Part shown: positions 53,566 to 63,129 of the stretch, one piece after another
Position numbering within the stretch: position 1 is the first letter of the stretch
Layout: each line of letters begins with the position of its first letter
DNA from: Aliarcobacter vitoriensis
Lineage (GTDB): Bacteria > Campylobacterota > Campylobacteria > Campylobacterales > Arcobacteraceae
DNA length: 64,000 nucleotides
Assembly: GCF_003316695.1 (NCBI RefSeq)
Contig: NZ_PDKB01000006.1
Span: forward strand, 62,001 to 126,000
Direction of reading: 5' to 3'
Translations under genes and position numbers: made by a program
Notes under the pieces: generated by a model
Database searches by the model: none
Seen by the model: only the letters and a program-made list of their open reading frames with translations
Told to the model about the DNA's origin: nothing

Positions 53566-55254
53566 TTAATAAAAATTCAAATCAATACAAAACATACTTC
53601 CATCATCTACATTTTTATGATACAGTTTTCCATTGAAACTATCTTCTATAATTGTTTTAGACATATAAAGACCTATTCCACTTCCAGAAACTTTAGTTGT
53701 AAAATATGGTTCAAAAATTTTATCTTGTATATCATAGATACCTTTTGCATTGTCAAATATACAAATAATATTTTTATTAAGTTCAATTGATATTTTAGGA
53801 TTTTCTACACTATTTTTATTTAGTGCATCAATTGCATTACTTATAATATTTAAGATTACTTGAGAAAACTCATTTTCGTATCCACATATATAAAAATCAT
53901 CGCCATTTACAACTACATCTATTTCATACAAAGATAAAGAACTTGAACAAATATTTAATGCTTTTTGAATAGATTTTAAAGCACCAAAATCACTTTTCTC
54001 TTTTTTTATAGAGTAAAAATCTCTAAAATCTTTCAATGTTTCAGACATATATGAAATCTGATTATTTGCTTCTGAAATTTTATCTTCCATATATTTTTTA
54101 TTTAATTTATTATGTTTAAAAGCTGTGTGAATATTCATAAATAGATATCCCAAATGTGTTAATGGTTGTCTCCATTGGTGAGTAATATTACTGACCATTT
54201 CTCCCATTGAAGATAACCTATTTTGATGTATCAATAAACTCTGCTTTCTTTTTTTATCATCTTCACTAAGCTTAATTTTATAAGATAATGCAAAAGCTAA
54301 AATCAAAGATTCTAGTGGAATAATAAAATGAATTAAGTCTATTGTAAAAATAGGATTTATAGTTTTATTAAAAAAATAACTTTGAAAATCTACAAAAATA
54401 TATGTAAATATAACAATACTCCAAGAAATAATATAAAAAATAGTTGATTTTGCTTTATTTTTTTTATAAATTACAATGGCACTAATAAGATAAATCAGCA
54501 AAAACCAAGAAAATGAAATACTTATATCAAAAAAATACAAAACTAATTCAAACAAAAATATATACATTAAAAATGTTAAAATTTTATTTAGAAATGGTGC
54601 ATATTTTTTGGTATTTAAAAACTCTTTTGTAAATAAGTTTGAAAAAATCAAAAACCCAAAAATTAAAAATTGATATATTAAATATGAAAAAGAATAATCT
54701 TTAAAAGAGAAATATATTAGTAAAAATATAAAAACTTGTGTAATAGAGTAATATATAAAGCTCTTCTCTTTATTGAATATATACAAAGCAAAATAGTAAA
54801 GAAAAGTTGCAAATATGATACCATAGCTTATGCCATATAACTCTTTTCGTATAATATTATCTTTTAAATAGCTATCCTTTTGCAATAAAGAAATAGTTAA
54901 ATCTACTTCATTGATTGGTGTAAATACTTTTACATATATATCTTTATTGTCCTTTATCTCTATAACATTTGATTCTATAAAAAAGTTGTTATTTTCAAAT
55001 TCTACTGGATTGATAAATAGTTTTGAATATAGAGTTAGAACATACTTATTTTCGAAATTATTTCCATTAAGTTTTATTTTAAGCCAATAGTTTGAAGAAG
55101 AATCAAATTTAATATTGGGAGAACTTTTATCAAAATCTTTAACAAATTTAATATTCTCAAAAGTAAAACCATCATCTTCAACAATATATACATCAAACAT
55201 TGGATTAGCAAACATCGTATTGATAAAAATTAATATTAATATAAAAAATTTCAT
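53566..55254 (-). CDS. Sensor histidine kinase with 7TMR-DISM-type sensor
   Basis: The 562-residue kinase has a signal peptide (1-16) and a periplasmic beta domain (about 17-130, 7TMR-DISMED2-like, with SSNYWLKIKLNG and FINPVEF). Seven transmembrane helices follow (about 140-325), then the phospho-acceptor region RLSSMGEMVSNITHQWRQPL with His near 359. The HATPase domain has NAIDALNKN, DNAKGI and FEPYFTTKVSGSGIGLYM. The kinase core resembles that of the other system at 17284. The start codon overlaps the response regulator stop codon (ATGA). 7TMR-DISM sensors bind small ligands or carbohydrates; the signal is unknown. Confidence 0.92.
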   Translation of the reverse strand: MKFFILILIFINTMFANPMFDVYIVEDDGFTFENIKFVKDFDKSSPNIKFDSSSNYWLKIKLNGNNFENKYVLTLYSKLFINPVEFENNNFFIESNVIEIKDNKDIYVKVFTPINEVDLTISLLQKDSYLKDNIIRKELYGISYGIIFATFLYYFALYIFNKEKSFIYYSITQVFIFLLIYFSFKDYSFSYLIYQFLIFGFLIFSNLFTKEFLNTKKYAPFLNKILTFLMYIFLFELVLYFFDISISFSWFLLIYLISAIVIYKKNKAKSTIFYIISWSIVIFTYIFVDFQSYFFNKTINPIFTIDLIHFIIPLESLILAFALSYKIKLSEDDKKRKQSLLIHQNRLSSMGEMVSNITHQWRQPLTHLGYLFMNIHTAFKHNKLNKKYMEDKISEANNQISYMSETLKDFRDFYSIKKEKSDFGALKSIQKALNICSSSLSLYEIDVVVNGDDFYICGYENEFSQVILNIISNAIDALNKNSVENPKISIELNKNIICIFDNAKGIYDIQDKIFEPYFTTKVSGSGIGLYMSKTIIEDSFNGKLYHKNVDDGSMFCIDLNFY

Positions 55255-55904
55255 ACTATTTTTAATTGATAACCCATTTTTGATATATTTTGCAAAGCAT
55301 CAGTTGGAAGTTTTTTTCTAAGACTTTTTACAACAGACCTTAAAGCATCTTCACTCATATATCCTTTCCATACAAAATTTTCCAATTCTTGATAGTATGT
55401 AATTCTATTGATATTTCTTAAAAGAATTTCTAAAAACAATATCTCTTTTTGTGTAAGTTTTATAAGTTTTTCATTTTTAATAAGTGTTTTTTTCGATAAA
55501 TCAAATTTAACACCATTTCCAAAGTCAAATATATTTTCTATATTTTTACTAGCTTCTTTTAAAGCTGTAAAAAGCTTATCTTCGCAGATTGGTTTTGTAA
55601 TATATTTTACAAGTTTTAGTTCAACGGCTTTTATTAAAAATTCTGTGTCTATCCTTGCAGTTACCACAATAATTTGTGTTTTTAAATCATCTTTTCTTAT
55701 TTTTTCAATCAATTCTAAACCATTTATTTTTGGCATTAGAATATCACAAATAATAATATCTGGTTTTATTTTTGTATATTTATCAAAACCATCGATAGCA
55801 TCTTTTGCTTCATAGACAAAATCGCTGATATAAGATAAATATTCTATTGCATTTTTTCTAATAAAATCTTCATCTTCAATATACAATATTTTCAAATTTT
55901 TCAT
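55251..55904 (-). CDS. OmpR-type DNA-binding response regulator
   Basis: This is the partner of the following kinase gene, overlapping it by 4 bases. The 217-residue protein has a receiver domain with YIEDEDF, phospho-acceptor Asp54 in IIICDILMPKI and Lys104 in YITKPIC. A winged-helix domain (about 125-215) carries LTQKEILFLEIL and RSVVKSLRKKLP and ends KMGYQLKIV. It is paralogous to the regulator at 16602. A divergent outer-membrane protein gene starts 88 bases away and is the obvious target, but no tandem operator of the TCACACT type is present there. Confidence 0.92.
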   Translation of the reverse strand: MKNLKILYIEDEDFIRKNAIEYLSYISDFVYEAKDAIDGFDKYTKIKPDIIICDILMPKINGLELIEKIRKDDLKTQIIVVTARIDTEFLIKAVELKLVKYITKPICEDKLFTALKEASKNIENIFDFGNGVKFDLSKKTLIKNEKLIKLTQKEILFLEILLRNINRITYYQELENFVWKGYMSEDALRSVVKSLRKKLPTDALQNISKMGYQLKIV

Positions 55905-55961
55905 ATTTCATTATATATTAAAGAATATAAAAAATCCCCTTTTTTTAACACTTTTTTCAAT

Positions 55962-55967
55962 TATACT
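55962..55967 (+). promoter_or_regulatory. Probable -10 box of the outer-membrane protein gene
   Basis: TATACT in CAATTATACTTTC lies 25 bases upstream of the start codon. The preceding stretch AACACTTTTTTCAAT is where a regulator would bind, but no clear repeat is visible. Confidence 0.4.
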
Positions 55968-55992
55968 TTCTTAAAAATAATCAGGAGATAGT

Positions 55993-56901
55993 ATGAAAAA
56001 AATATTTTTATCAATTGCAATAGCCTCTTCTTTATATGCAGAAGAGCATAATTTTGTTGAATTAGGTGTTATTTATACAAATACAAAAGATAATTTTTCC
56101 ACAGATAGTAAAAAAGAAATCTATTCTTACAATAATTCTAAACATGAAGATAGTATTTCACCAAATATAAACTTCTATTATGGAAAAAATATAAGTGAAA
56201 ATTACCATATATATTTAGAATCTATTTATCAAGAAATAAACTTGGGTAATATATATTACACAGAATATGGAAATTTTTATTTTGGAGCAAAAACAAAGCT
56301 TTTTGAAGATGAGTGGGAAAATCCATTTGAATTAAATAGAAGTAGAAAAAAAACAGATGTAAACCAATATGGTGGATTTTTTGCTTATGAGTTTTTAAGT
56401 TCTGATTTTTCATCGTCATTGATTAAATATGAGTATGATAAAAGAGATTACGATAAAGATTTGTTAGTAAATGAGTTAAAAAGAGAAGCAAACATTCACT
56501 CGCTATCTTTAGAAAATTTTATAAATTTTGATTTTTTAGATGAAGATACAACAATTTTTACAAATTTAAAAGCAAAAAAATATGATGCTATTGGGAAAGC
56601 AAGTTCATACAATACATTTGGAATTGATATTGGATTTTCAACAAATATTACAAATAAATATAATGTTATGTTACTAACAAATTTTTCACAAAAAAGATAT
56701 GATGAAAAAAATCCTATACTAAATGAAAAGATTCACTCAGATATAGTAAGTTTTTTTGCTAGAAGTGAATATAAAGAACCTTTTAACTTTAAAAATACAT
56801 TTCTCAGTCTTACAATAGGATATGAAGATGAAAATACAAATAACTCATTTTATGATAATCAAACAAGCTTTGCTATTTTTGGAATAGGATACAGTTTTTA
56901 A
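55993..56901 (+). CDS. Predicted outer-membrane beta-barrel protein
   Basis: The 302-residue protein has a signal peptide (1-16, ending SSLYAEE) and alternating aromatic beta-strand patterns throughout (NFVELGVIYTN, INFYYGKNI, FAIFGIGYSF). It ends in a C-terminal Phe, as expected for an outer-membrane barrel recognised by BamA. It may belong to the DUF2860-like group, but I cannot confirm that. The ATG follows CAGGAGATAGT, a strong site. It is divergent from the kinase/regulator pair and could be controlled by it. The substrate is unknown. Confidence 0.75.
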   Translation: MKKIFLSIAIASSLYAEEHNFVELGVIYTNTKDNFSTDSKKEIYSYNNSKHEDSISPNINFYYGKNISENYHIYLESIYQEINLGNIYYTEYGNFYFGAKTKLFEDEWENPFELNRSRKKTDVNQYGGFFAYEFLSSDFSSSLIKYEYDKRDYDKDLLVNELKREANIHSLSLENFINFDFLDEDTTIFTNLKAKKYDAIGKASSYNTFGIDIGFSTNITNKYNVMLLTNFSQKRYDEKNPILNEKIHSDIVSFFARSEYKEPFNFKNTFLSLTIGYEDENTNNSFYDNQTSFAIFGIGYSF

Positions 56902-56912
56902 ATATTTATACC

Positions 56913-56940
56913 AAGTAGCAAATTAAAATATTTGCTACTT
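56913..56940. terminator. Terminator between outer-membrane protein gene and lptB
   Basis: AAGTAGCAAAT and ATTTGCTACTT form a perfect 11-bp stem with a 6-base loop between two convergent genes. It fits termination in both directions. Confidence 0.65.
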
Positions 56941-56948
56941 ATTATGCA

Positions 56949-57671
56949 TTAGAAACTAAAATCTTCTCCTAAATAGTGTTCTTTTACTTTTGCATCATTT
57001 TTTATCTCTTCTGAAGTTCCACTACTCAACAAACTACCAGCCTTCATAACATAAGCTCTATCACAAATTTGTAGTGTTTCTCTAACATTGTGGTCTGTTA
57101 TTAAAACTCCTATATCTATCTTTGTTAATTGATGAATTATCTCTTGAATATCTTTAACTGCAATTGGATCAACTCCAGCAAAAGGCTCATCTAAAAGTAA
57201 AAATTTTGGTTTTGAAACCAAAGCTCTTGCTATTTCTGTTCTTCTTCTTTCTCCTCCTGAAAGAGAAACTCCTTTTCTTTGTCTTATTGGTTCAATATTA
57301 AAAAGCTCCAAAAGTTCTTCAACTCTTCTTTTTTGTTCATCCTCATCATCATATATAATCTCAGCTGCCAAAAGTAGATTGTCTTCAACACTTAAATCTT
57401 TAAAAATAGATGACTCTTGTGGTAGATAACCTATTCCTTTTAATGCTCTTTTATGAAGTGGTAGTTTTGTTATGTCTTCTTTATCAAAAAACACTGTTCC
57501 ACTACTTGGTTTTACAAGTCCACAAACTGTATAAAATGTTGTTGTTTTACCTGCTCCATTTGGTCCTAAGAGTCCAACTATTTCTCCACTTTTAACTTCA
57601 AGAGAAATTCCATGTAAAATCTCTGTTTTTTTAATACTTTTTTTAATATCAACTATTTCTAACTTATGCAT
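56949..57671 (-). CDS. lptB: Lipopolysaccharide export ATP-binding protein LptB
   Basis: LptB powers lipopolysaccharide extraction from the inner membrane with LptF and LptG. The 240-residue ABC ATPase has Walker A GLLGPNGAGKTTTFY, the LptB-typical Q-loop segment GIGYLPQESSIFKDLSVEDN, signature VSLSGGERRRTEIARAL and Walker B FLLLDEPFAGVDP. LITDHNVRETL and the final YLGEDFSF complete the family pattern. It overlaps tsaE by 8 bases and is the last gene of the S4 protein-trpD-tsaE-lptB run. Confidence 0.96.
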   Translation of the reverse strand: MHKLEIVDIKKSIKKTEILHGISLEVKSGEIVGLLGPNGAGKTTTFYTVCGLVKPSSGTVFFDKEDITKLPLHKRALKGIGYLPQESSIFKDLSVEDNLLLAAEIIYDDEDEQKRRVEELLELFNIEPIRQRKGVSLSGGERRRTEIARALVSKPKFLLLDEPFAGVDPIAVKDIQEIIHQLTKIDIGVLITDHNVRETLQICDRAYVMKAGSLLSSGTSEEIKNDAKVKEHYLGEDFSF

Positions 57672-58077
57672 CTATTTTATACAACCTTTTATCATTTTCT
57701 TTAAAAATATTTATAACAACAACTTCATAACCATAGTTTTTTAAAAGTTCTTCTAGTTTTTCATCGCCCCATTCAACAAAATGTATGCCATTTTTTTCGA
57801 ACTCTTCAAGCATTCCTAAACTTATAAATTCATCTAAGGTTTTATTATACAAATCATAATGAAATATTGCATCCGAATATATAGCTTGTAAAGAAAAAGT
57901 CGGTGATGTTACTAAATCATCAAATCCCAAAGAATGAACAAAACTTTTAACCAAAGTTGTTTTGCCACTTGCTAAATCACCTCTTAAAATAGCTACACAA
58001 TCTTCAGATAAAATATTTTTTAAATTATCAATTAAAATACCTATTTCATCCAAGCCTAATAAAAACTCTTTTTTCAA
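57664..58077 (-). CDS. tsaE: tRNA threonylcarbamoyladenosine biosynthesis ATPase TsaE
   Basis: TsaE is the small ATPase that supports threonylcarbamoyl transfer to tRNA A37 with TsaB and TsaD. The 137-residue protein has Walker A AILRGDLASGKTTLV, the family segments LVTSPTFSLQAIY and FHYDLYN, and IHFVEWGDE near the end. The length is normal. It follows trpD by 11 bases. Confidence 0.92.
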   Translation of the reverse strand: MKKEFLLGLDEIGILIDNLKNILSEDCVAILRGDLASGKTTLVKSFVHSLGFDDLVTSPTFSLQAIYSDAIFHYDLYNKTLDEFISLGMLEEFEKNGIHFVEWGDEKLEELLKNYGYEVVVINIFKENDKRLYKIDA

Positions 58078-58088
58078 AAATCAACCTT

Positions 58089-59075
58089 TTAACAACTCAA
58101 TTTTTGTGAAATTTTAATAATCTGTTCCAATTTCTCTTTTGCTTTTCTACTATCGATTATCTCTTTAGCTATTTGTATACCATCTTGAAAATCTCTTGCT
58201 TTACCATCTACAATTAAAGCTGCTGCTGAATTCAATAAAACAATATCTCTTTTTGCTCCATCTAAATCGCCATTTAAAATATCTCTTGTAATTTGGGCAT
58301 TAACTTCTGGACCAGCACCAACAATATCATCTTTTGAACTCAATTTTATTCCATAGTTTTCTGGATTTATTTCCAACTCTTCAATTTTCCCATTTAATAA
58401 AAGTGTTGCATAAGTAATATCTGAAACAGATATTTCATCCATTCCATCATTTGAAGATACAACCATAGCTCTTTTGCACTCCAACAAATCCAAAGCTGTT
58501 GCTATTTTATTGATATAATCTTTATGAAATACTCCAATAACTTGTTTTTCAACGCTAGCTGGATTACATAACGGACCTATTATATTCATAATTGTTCTAT
58601 GTGGAATCGTTTTTCTAACAGGAGTTATAAATTTCATAGCAGGATGGTGATTTGCTGCAAACATAAAAGCAAACCCAGTATCTTCAAGCATTTTAGCAGT
58701 ATCTTCTAAACTCAAACTCAAATTTATTCCCAAAGCTTCTAGCATATCAGCACTTCCACTTTTACTTGTAACACTTCTATTACCATGTTTTGCCACATAA
58801 CAACCACCAGCTGCTAACAAAATAGAAACGGTACTAGAAATATTGAAGCTATAACTTTTATCTCCACCTGTTCCAACAATATCGATTGATTTTTCTTGTA
58901 ACTCTTTTGAAATTGGAAGTGGTATAACGTAATCCCTCATAGCACTTGCAGCTCCTGCAAGTTCAGAAGCAGTTTCTCCTCTTTCATATAAAGCTAAAAA
59001 ATAATCTTTAATCTCCTCATGACTTAAATTATTTTGAAAAATCTCATCAAATTTTGCTTTTGTTTCAATAAACAT
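58089..59075 (-). CDS. trpD: Anthranilate phosphoribosyltransferase
   Basis: TrpD joins anthranilate to PRPP in tryptophan synthesis. The 328-residue protein has the glycine-rich PRPP loop VGTGGDKSYSFNISST. VAKHGNRSVTSKSGSADMLEALG, quoted only to mark its start, the metal site NDGMDEIS and the IIGPLCNP segment are also present. Its start is one base from the S4-domain gene's stop codon. No other trp genes are adjacent, so it is a dispersed pathway gene. Confidence 0.95.
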   Translation of the reverse strand: MFIETKAKFDEIFQNNLSHEEIKDYFLALYERGETASELAGAASAMRDYVIPLPISKELQEKSIDIVGTGGDKSYSFNISSTVSILLAAGGCYVAKHGNRSVTSKSGSADMLEALGINLSLSLEDTAKMLEDTGFAFMFAANHHPAMKFITPVRKTIPHRTIMNIIGPLCNPASVEKQVIGVFHKDYINKIATALDLLECKRAMVVSSNDGMDEISVSDITYATLLLNGKIEELEINPENYGIKLSSKDDIVGAGPEVNAQITRDILNGDLDGAKRDIVLLNSAAALIVDGKARDFQDGIQIAKEIIDSRKAKEKLEQIIKISQKLSC

Positions 59076-59076
59076 T

Positions 59077-59325
59077 CTAATCTATCCTTTGTACATATTC
59101 ATCTATTTTTGATTTTGGTGTTGATTTTGTAGTTGGTATTTGTAAAATCTTGAATTTTTCACTACTTTCAAGGTATTTTATTTCGATAATATCCCCTATT
59201 TTTACCTCTTTTGCTTTTTTCACAGCTATATTATTTAAAAACACAACTTTGTGTTCTAACATATCTTCAGCAACGGCTCTTCTTTTTGTTATATTAACGG
59301 CGTTTAAAAATTTATCTATTCTCAT
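59077..59325 (-). CDS. S4-domain RNA-binding protein
   Basis: The 82-residue protein is almost entirely one S4 RNA-binding domain: MRIDKFLNAVNITKRRAVAE, then FLNNIAVKKAKEVKIGDIIEI. It is similar to Hsp15 or RqcP-like proteins that bind stalled large subunits. The exact role is unassigned. It heads the trpD-tsaE-lptB run, one base from trpD. Confidence 0.82.
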   Translation of the reverse strand: MRIDKFLNAVNITKRRAVAEDMLEHKVVFLNNIAVKKAKEVKIGDIIEIKYLESSEKFKILQIPTTKSTPKSKIDEYVQRID

Positions 59326-59419
59326 AGAAAATATTATAACTAAAATAAACTAAAATATTTTTAACCTATTTTTGATTAAAAATTGTGTATTATAGAATAA
59401 TCTTTATCTTTGGAGTTTT

Positions 59420-61555
59420 ATGATTTTTAGATATATTATTTTATCATTTTTATTGATATTCAATTCCTTTTTAAATGCAAATGAATACAAATTTGACTTA
59501 ATGGATGATATATTTGATTTAGACTTAGAACAACTTAAAACTATGAAACTAACTACAGCTTCAAAATCAATTCAAGTTTTAGATGTTGCTCCTACAAAAA
59601 TCATAATAATTACAAAAGAGCAAATAGAGCAAAGAGGTTATAGAGGACTTGATGATTTATTAAATGATTTACCTGCAATTCAAATATTAAGACATGCAGA
59701 TAGTGGAATAATAAATCAAATTGGTATTCGTGGAATTATGGGTAACAACTACTTCAAAATTCTTCAAGATGGTATAGAAATAGACCAAACAGATGGAGAA
59801 TTTATGAGTGTTTCTATGCAATATCCACTCATTGGAATAGAAAAAGTAGAAATACTTTATGGTGCAGCTTCTGTTATTTATGGGGCTGATGCTATGAGTG
59901 GAGTTATCAATCTTGTAACTTCTTCTAAAGAAAATGGACAAATAGGAGTTTGGGCAGGAAAAGATAGATATAAATATTTTTATGCAAATCAAAGTATAAA
60001 GATAAACGATGGACTTCTTTCATATAAGGCTCATTTGCATACAGATCAAGACTATAATTTTGACAAAAAATATCGAGATAACTTTAAAAATACAAATCAA
60101 TCTAATAATTTTCAACCACATGAAACAAAATCTGCTTCTTTAAAATATTTAAAAGGTGGCTTTGATATTGGAGCAAATTATAGTTATTCTTCTGAATCTA
60201 CACTTATTTCAATGAATGGAGATAATGCAAATAAAAATAGGAATATTTTTGATAAGAATGCAAACTTAAATACTCAAAAAATCAATACTTATTTAAGATA
60301 TGAAACTGATATTTTTTGGGATATGTCATCAACAACAACTCTAAGTTATAGCCAAACTGAATTTTTAAATGATAGTTATTTTAGAAATAGATATACAGGA
60401 TGTGATGCAGACTATAACTGTTTCAAAGGCTACCAATATTCAAAATCTAAAAAATATAGTTTAGAAGAAACTTTAAATAAACAAATAAAAAACCATGATA
60501 TAACTATTGGAACAAATTTTGATTGGTATGATGTAACACCTATTGGTTATCAAGGTATAAAAAAAGGAAAAGATAAATTATATTTAATTCAAGATGGAAA
60601 TAATGCTTATCTTTCAAATATTAAAGCTCCAAATTATGAACAAAAATGGCATAATATTGCATTTTATATCCAAGACCAAATAACATTAAATGATAATTTT
60701 GAAATAGCTTTAGCAGCAAGATATGATGAAAATTCAAACTATGAATCTTCTTTTAATCCAAGAATTGCCTTAATACATAAGAATAATTCTTTAACACAAA
60801 AATTTATATATTCTCAAGCTTTTTTAGCACCTTCAAATAATGTTAAATATAAATCTTATGGTGCATTAAACAAAGATTCTAATGGAGAATTATATTTTAA
60901 TGAAGCAAGAGTAGGAAATTCAGATTTACAACCAGAGAAAAGTAAAACTTATGAATACAATCTATTTTTACATCTTTCAAGTAATGACCAAATAGTTTTT
61001 TCTACTTACTACACAAATATAGAAGATATTATTCTAATAGAAGAACCTCTTCCTAGTGGAAAATATAATGACATTCAAATAAATAATCCCAAAAGTGCTC
61101 AAAATGCAGCAGACTCTCACATATATGGTGGAGATATATCATATATGGGACACTCTTACTTTTCGGGATATGATATAAACTATTGGGCAAATTACAGTTA
61201 TATAAATGGAAAAATAGACTATGAATACGACTATAATTTACCATTTCTTGCATCACATGTATTTAAAGCTGGAAGTACTTTTAGATACAAAGATTTTACA
61301 TTCTCACCATCACTTAGATGGTTAAGCCCAATAAAAGTTGCACCTTTTGATGATATTACAGACAGAACTACAAATGGTTATTTCATAGCAAATTTATATG
61401 CTAGTTATAATATTACAAAATCACAAAAAATAGCACTTAGAGTAGATAATATTTTTGATGAACACTATTTTACTCCAAGATATAATTCATCAAAAAGATA
61501 TGTTTCACCACAAGATACCAGAATGACTTATATTTCATATACAATTAATTTTTAG
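59420..61555 (+). CDS. TonB-dependent outer-membrane receptor
   Basis: The 711-residue receptor has a signal peptide (1-20, ending LNANE) and a plug domain. The plug has APTKIIIITKEQIEQRGYRGL, IGIRGIMGNNYFKILQDGIEID and KVEILYGAASVIYGADAMSGV. The barrel ends in a C-terminal Phe (YTINF). The ligand is unknown. A ribosome binding site GGAG lies eight bases upstream of the ATG. It is followed after 8 bases by a YfiR-GGDEF protein, so the pair is probably one transcript and one signalling unit, parallel to the receptor-YfiR-kinase operon at 17-21 kb. Confidence 0.9.
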   Translation: MIFRYIILSFLLIFNSFLNANEYKFDLMDDIFDLDLEQLKTMKLTTASKSIQVLDVAPTKIIIITKEQIEQRGYRGLDDLLNDLPAIQILRHADSGIINQIGIRGIMGNNYFKILQDGIEIDQTDGEFMSVSMQYPLIGIEKVEILYGAASVIYGADAMSGVINLVTSSKENGQIGVWAGKDRYKYFYANQSIKINDGLLSYKAHLHTDQDYNFDKKYRDNFKNTNQSNNFQPHETKSASLKYLKGGFDIGANYSYSSESTLISMNGDNANKNRNIFDKNANLNTQKINTYLRYETDIFWDMSSTTTLSYSQTEFLNDSYFRNRYTGCDADYNCFKGYQYSKSKKYSLEETLNKQIKNHDITIGTNFDWYDVTPIGYQGIKKGKDKLYLIQDGNNAYLSNIKAPNYEQKWHNIAFYIQDQITLNDNFEIALAARYDENSNYESSFNPRIALIHKNNSLTQKFIYSQAFLAPSNNVKYKSYGALNKDSNGELYFNEARVGNSDLQPEKSKTYEYNLFLHLSSNDQIVFSTYYTNIEDIILIEEPLPSGKYNDIQINNPKSAQNAADSHIYGGDISYMGHSYFSGYDINYWANYSYINGKIDYEYDYNLPFLASHVFKAGSTFRYKDFTFSPSLRWLSPIKVAPFDDITDRTTNGYFIANLYASYNITKSQKIALRVDNIFDEHYFTPRYNSSKRYVSPQDTRMTYISYTINF

Positions 61556-61563
61556 GAAAAACT

Positions 61564-63066
61564 ATGAAGATCTATATATCAATACTTATTTTTTTATTAT
61601 CAATAAATAATACATTTTCAGATGAGATAAAAGAAGAACAAATAAAAGTTGCGTATGTTTACAATTTTTTAAAAAATATCTCTTGGAAAAATGATGAGAA
61701 TATAAAAAGCTATAAATTGATGATAGTTTCTCAAAATCAAACATTAAACAATATGTTTAAGATGTTAGCTTCAAGAAAACAATTAAACGATAAAAATATA
61801 GAAGTAATTATTTATAATAATACTAAAGTAGATAACATTCAAGCTATTTTTATAGATAAATCATCAGAAGTTGAATATGAAAAATTATATTATGAATATG
61901 AAAAAAACAATACTCTATTAATAAGCGATAATTATGCAAACAAAAAACAAGTTATGATAAATCTACTTCAAAATGATTCAAAAATAACTTTTGAGATAAA
62001 TAAAGCAAATATTTTAAATAGAGATTTGACTGTATCACCAGATATTATACTTTTAGGTGGAACAGAAATTGATGTAGCTCAATTATATAAATCTTCTCAA
62101 GTTCAATTAAAAGAGCAAAAAGAGACTATTACCTCTTTAAATAAAAATATTGAAGACAAAAACAAAGAATTAAAAGAACAATTAAAAGCAATAGACCAAC
62201 AAAAAACAATAATTAGTGATCAAATAAAAAATATAAAAGTTCAAAATGAACAATTAACTTTACAAAAAAAAGAATTATCACAAATTTACACTAGCATAGA
62301 AGAACAAAAAGAGAAACTTTTTATTGCTCAAAATGAGGCAATAAAAAAAGAAAAAGATATAAAAAATTTAATAAATTTACAATTAGAACAAGAAAAAACT
62401 TTTGAAGATGCAAAAAACAACCTAGATCTTCTAATGAAAAAAATAGATGAACAAAATAGCAGTATCTTAGTAAAAGAAGAAATTATTACAAATCAAAAAA
62501 ATATAATTTTTGTATTCTTTATTTTATTAATTATTATCTTAGCCCTTGGATTAAATGTTTTACGACAAAATAGACTTCTAAAAAATTTATCTGAAACTGA
62601 TACTTTAAGTGGATTATACAATAGAAGATATACTCTAAAAAGACTAGAAGAAGAAGTTTCAAGATTTAAAAGATATAAAACTCCATTTTCAATAATCCTT
62701 TTGGATATAGATTTCTTTAAAAAGATAAATGACACATATGGTCACGATAAAGGAGATTTTGTAATAAAACAAATATCTGAAATCTTTAAACAACATACTA
62801 GAAAAACCGATATATGTGCAAGATGGGGAGGCGAAGAATTTTTAATATTAGCTTCAAATAGTGATATCCAATCGGCAACAAAATTAGCTGAAATTTTAAG
62901 AAAAGTTGTAGAAAATAGTGATTTTGGAATAAATCAAAAAGTGACAATAAGTCTAGGAGTTGCAACTTTAAGTGAAAACTCAGATCAAGATGTAGTTTTA
63001 AAACTTGCTGATGAATTACTGTATAAAGCAAAAAGTTCAGGAAGAAACAAAGTTATTGCTGCTTAA
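61564..63066 (+). CDS. YfiR-type sensor with GGDEF diguanylate cyclase domain
   Basis: The 500-residue protein joins a signal peptide (1-19), a YfiR/DUF4154-like periplasmic domain (about 20-170), a long coiled coil (about 175-315), one transmembrane helix (about 316-335) and a GGDEF domain (about 345-500). The YfiR-like part has IKVAYVYNFLKNISW and SPDIILLGG. The catalytic motif GGEEF is intact, and an inhibitory RKTD (RxxD) lies five residues before it, so it should make cyclic-di-GMP with product inhibition. It is an in-line version of the separate YfiR-like protein and kinase at 17-19 kb. It follows the receptor by 8 bases. Confidence 0.9.
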   Translation: MKIYISILIFLLSINNTFSDEIKEEQIKVAYVYNFLKNISWKNDENIKSYKLMIVSQNQTLNNMFKMLASRKQLNDKNIEVIIYNNTKVDNIQAIFIDKSSEVEYEKLYYEYEKNNTLLISDNYANKKQVMINLLQNDSKITFEINKANILNRDLTVSPDIILLGGTEIDVAQLYKSSQVQLKEQKETITSLNKNIEDKNKELKEQLKAIDQQKTIISDQIKNIKVQNEQLTLQKKELSQIYTSIEEQKEKLFIAQNEAIKKEKDIKNLINLQLEQEKTFEDAKNNLDLLMKKIDEQNSSILVKEEIITNQKNIIFVFFILLIIILALGLNVLRQNRLLKNLSETDTLSGLYNRRYTLKRLEEEVSRFKRYKTPFSIILLDIDFFKKINDTYGHDKGDFVIKQISEIFKQHTRKTDICARWGGEEFLILASNSDIQSATKLAEILRKVVENSDFGINQKVTISLGVATLSENSDQDVVLKLADELLYKAKSSGRNKVIAA

Positions 63067-63129
63067 ATCGTTTTATATTAAATTTTAGATAAAATCAGCG
63101 AAATTTAATAACCAAAATAGGAAATATTT

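Noticed and set aside
55905-55992. A fourth copy of the TCACACT tandem operator near the second regulator
   Set aside because: Only a loose AACACT is present, without the second heptamer or the fixed 7-base spacing to the -10 box.
59326-59419. Regulon operator upstream of the second receptor module
   Set aside because: No TCACACT heptamer or tandem repeat is visible; only a generic AT-rich promoter region with TATTATAGAAT.
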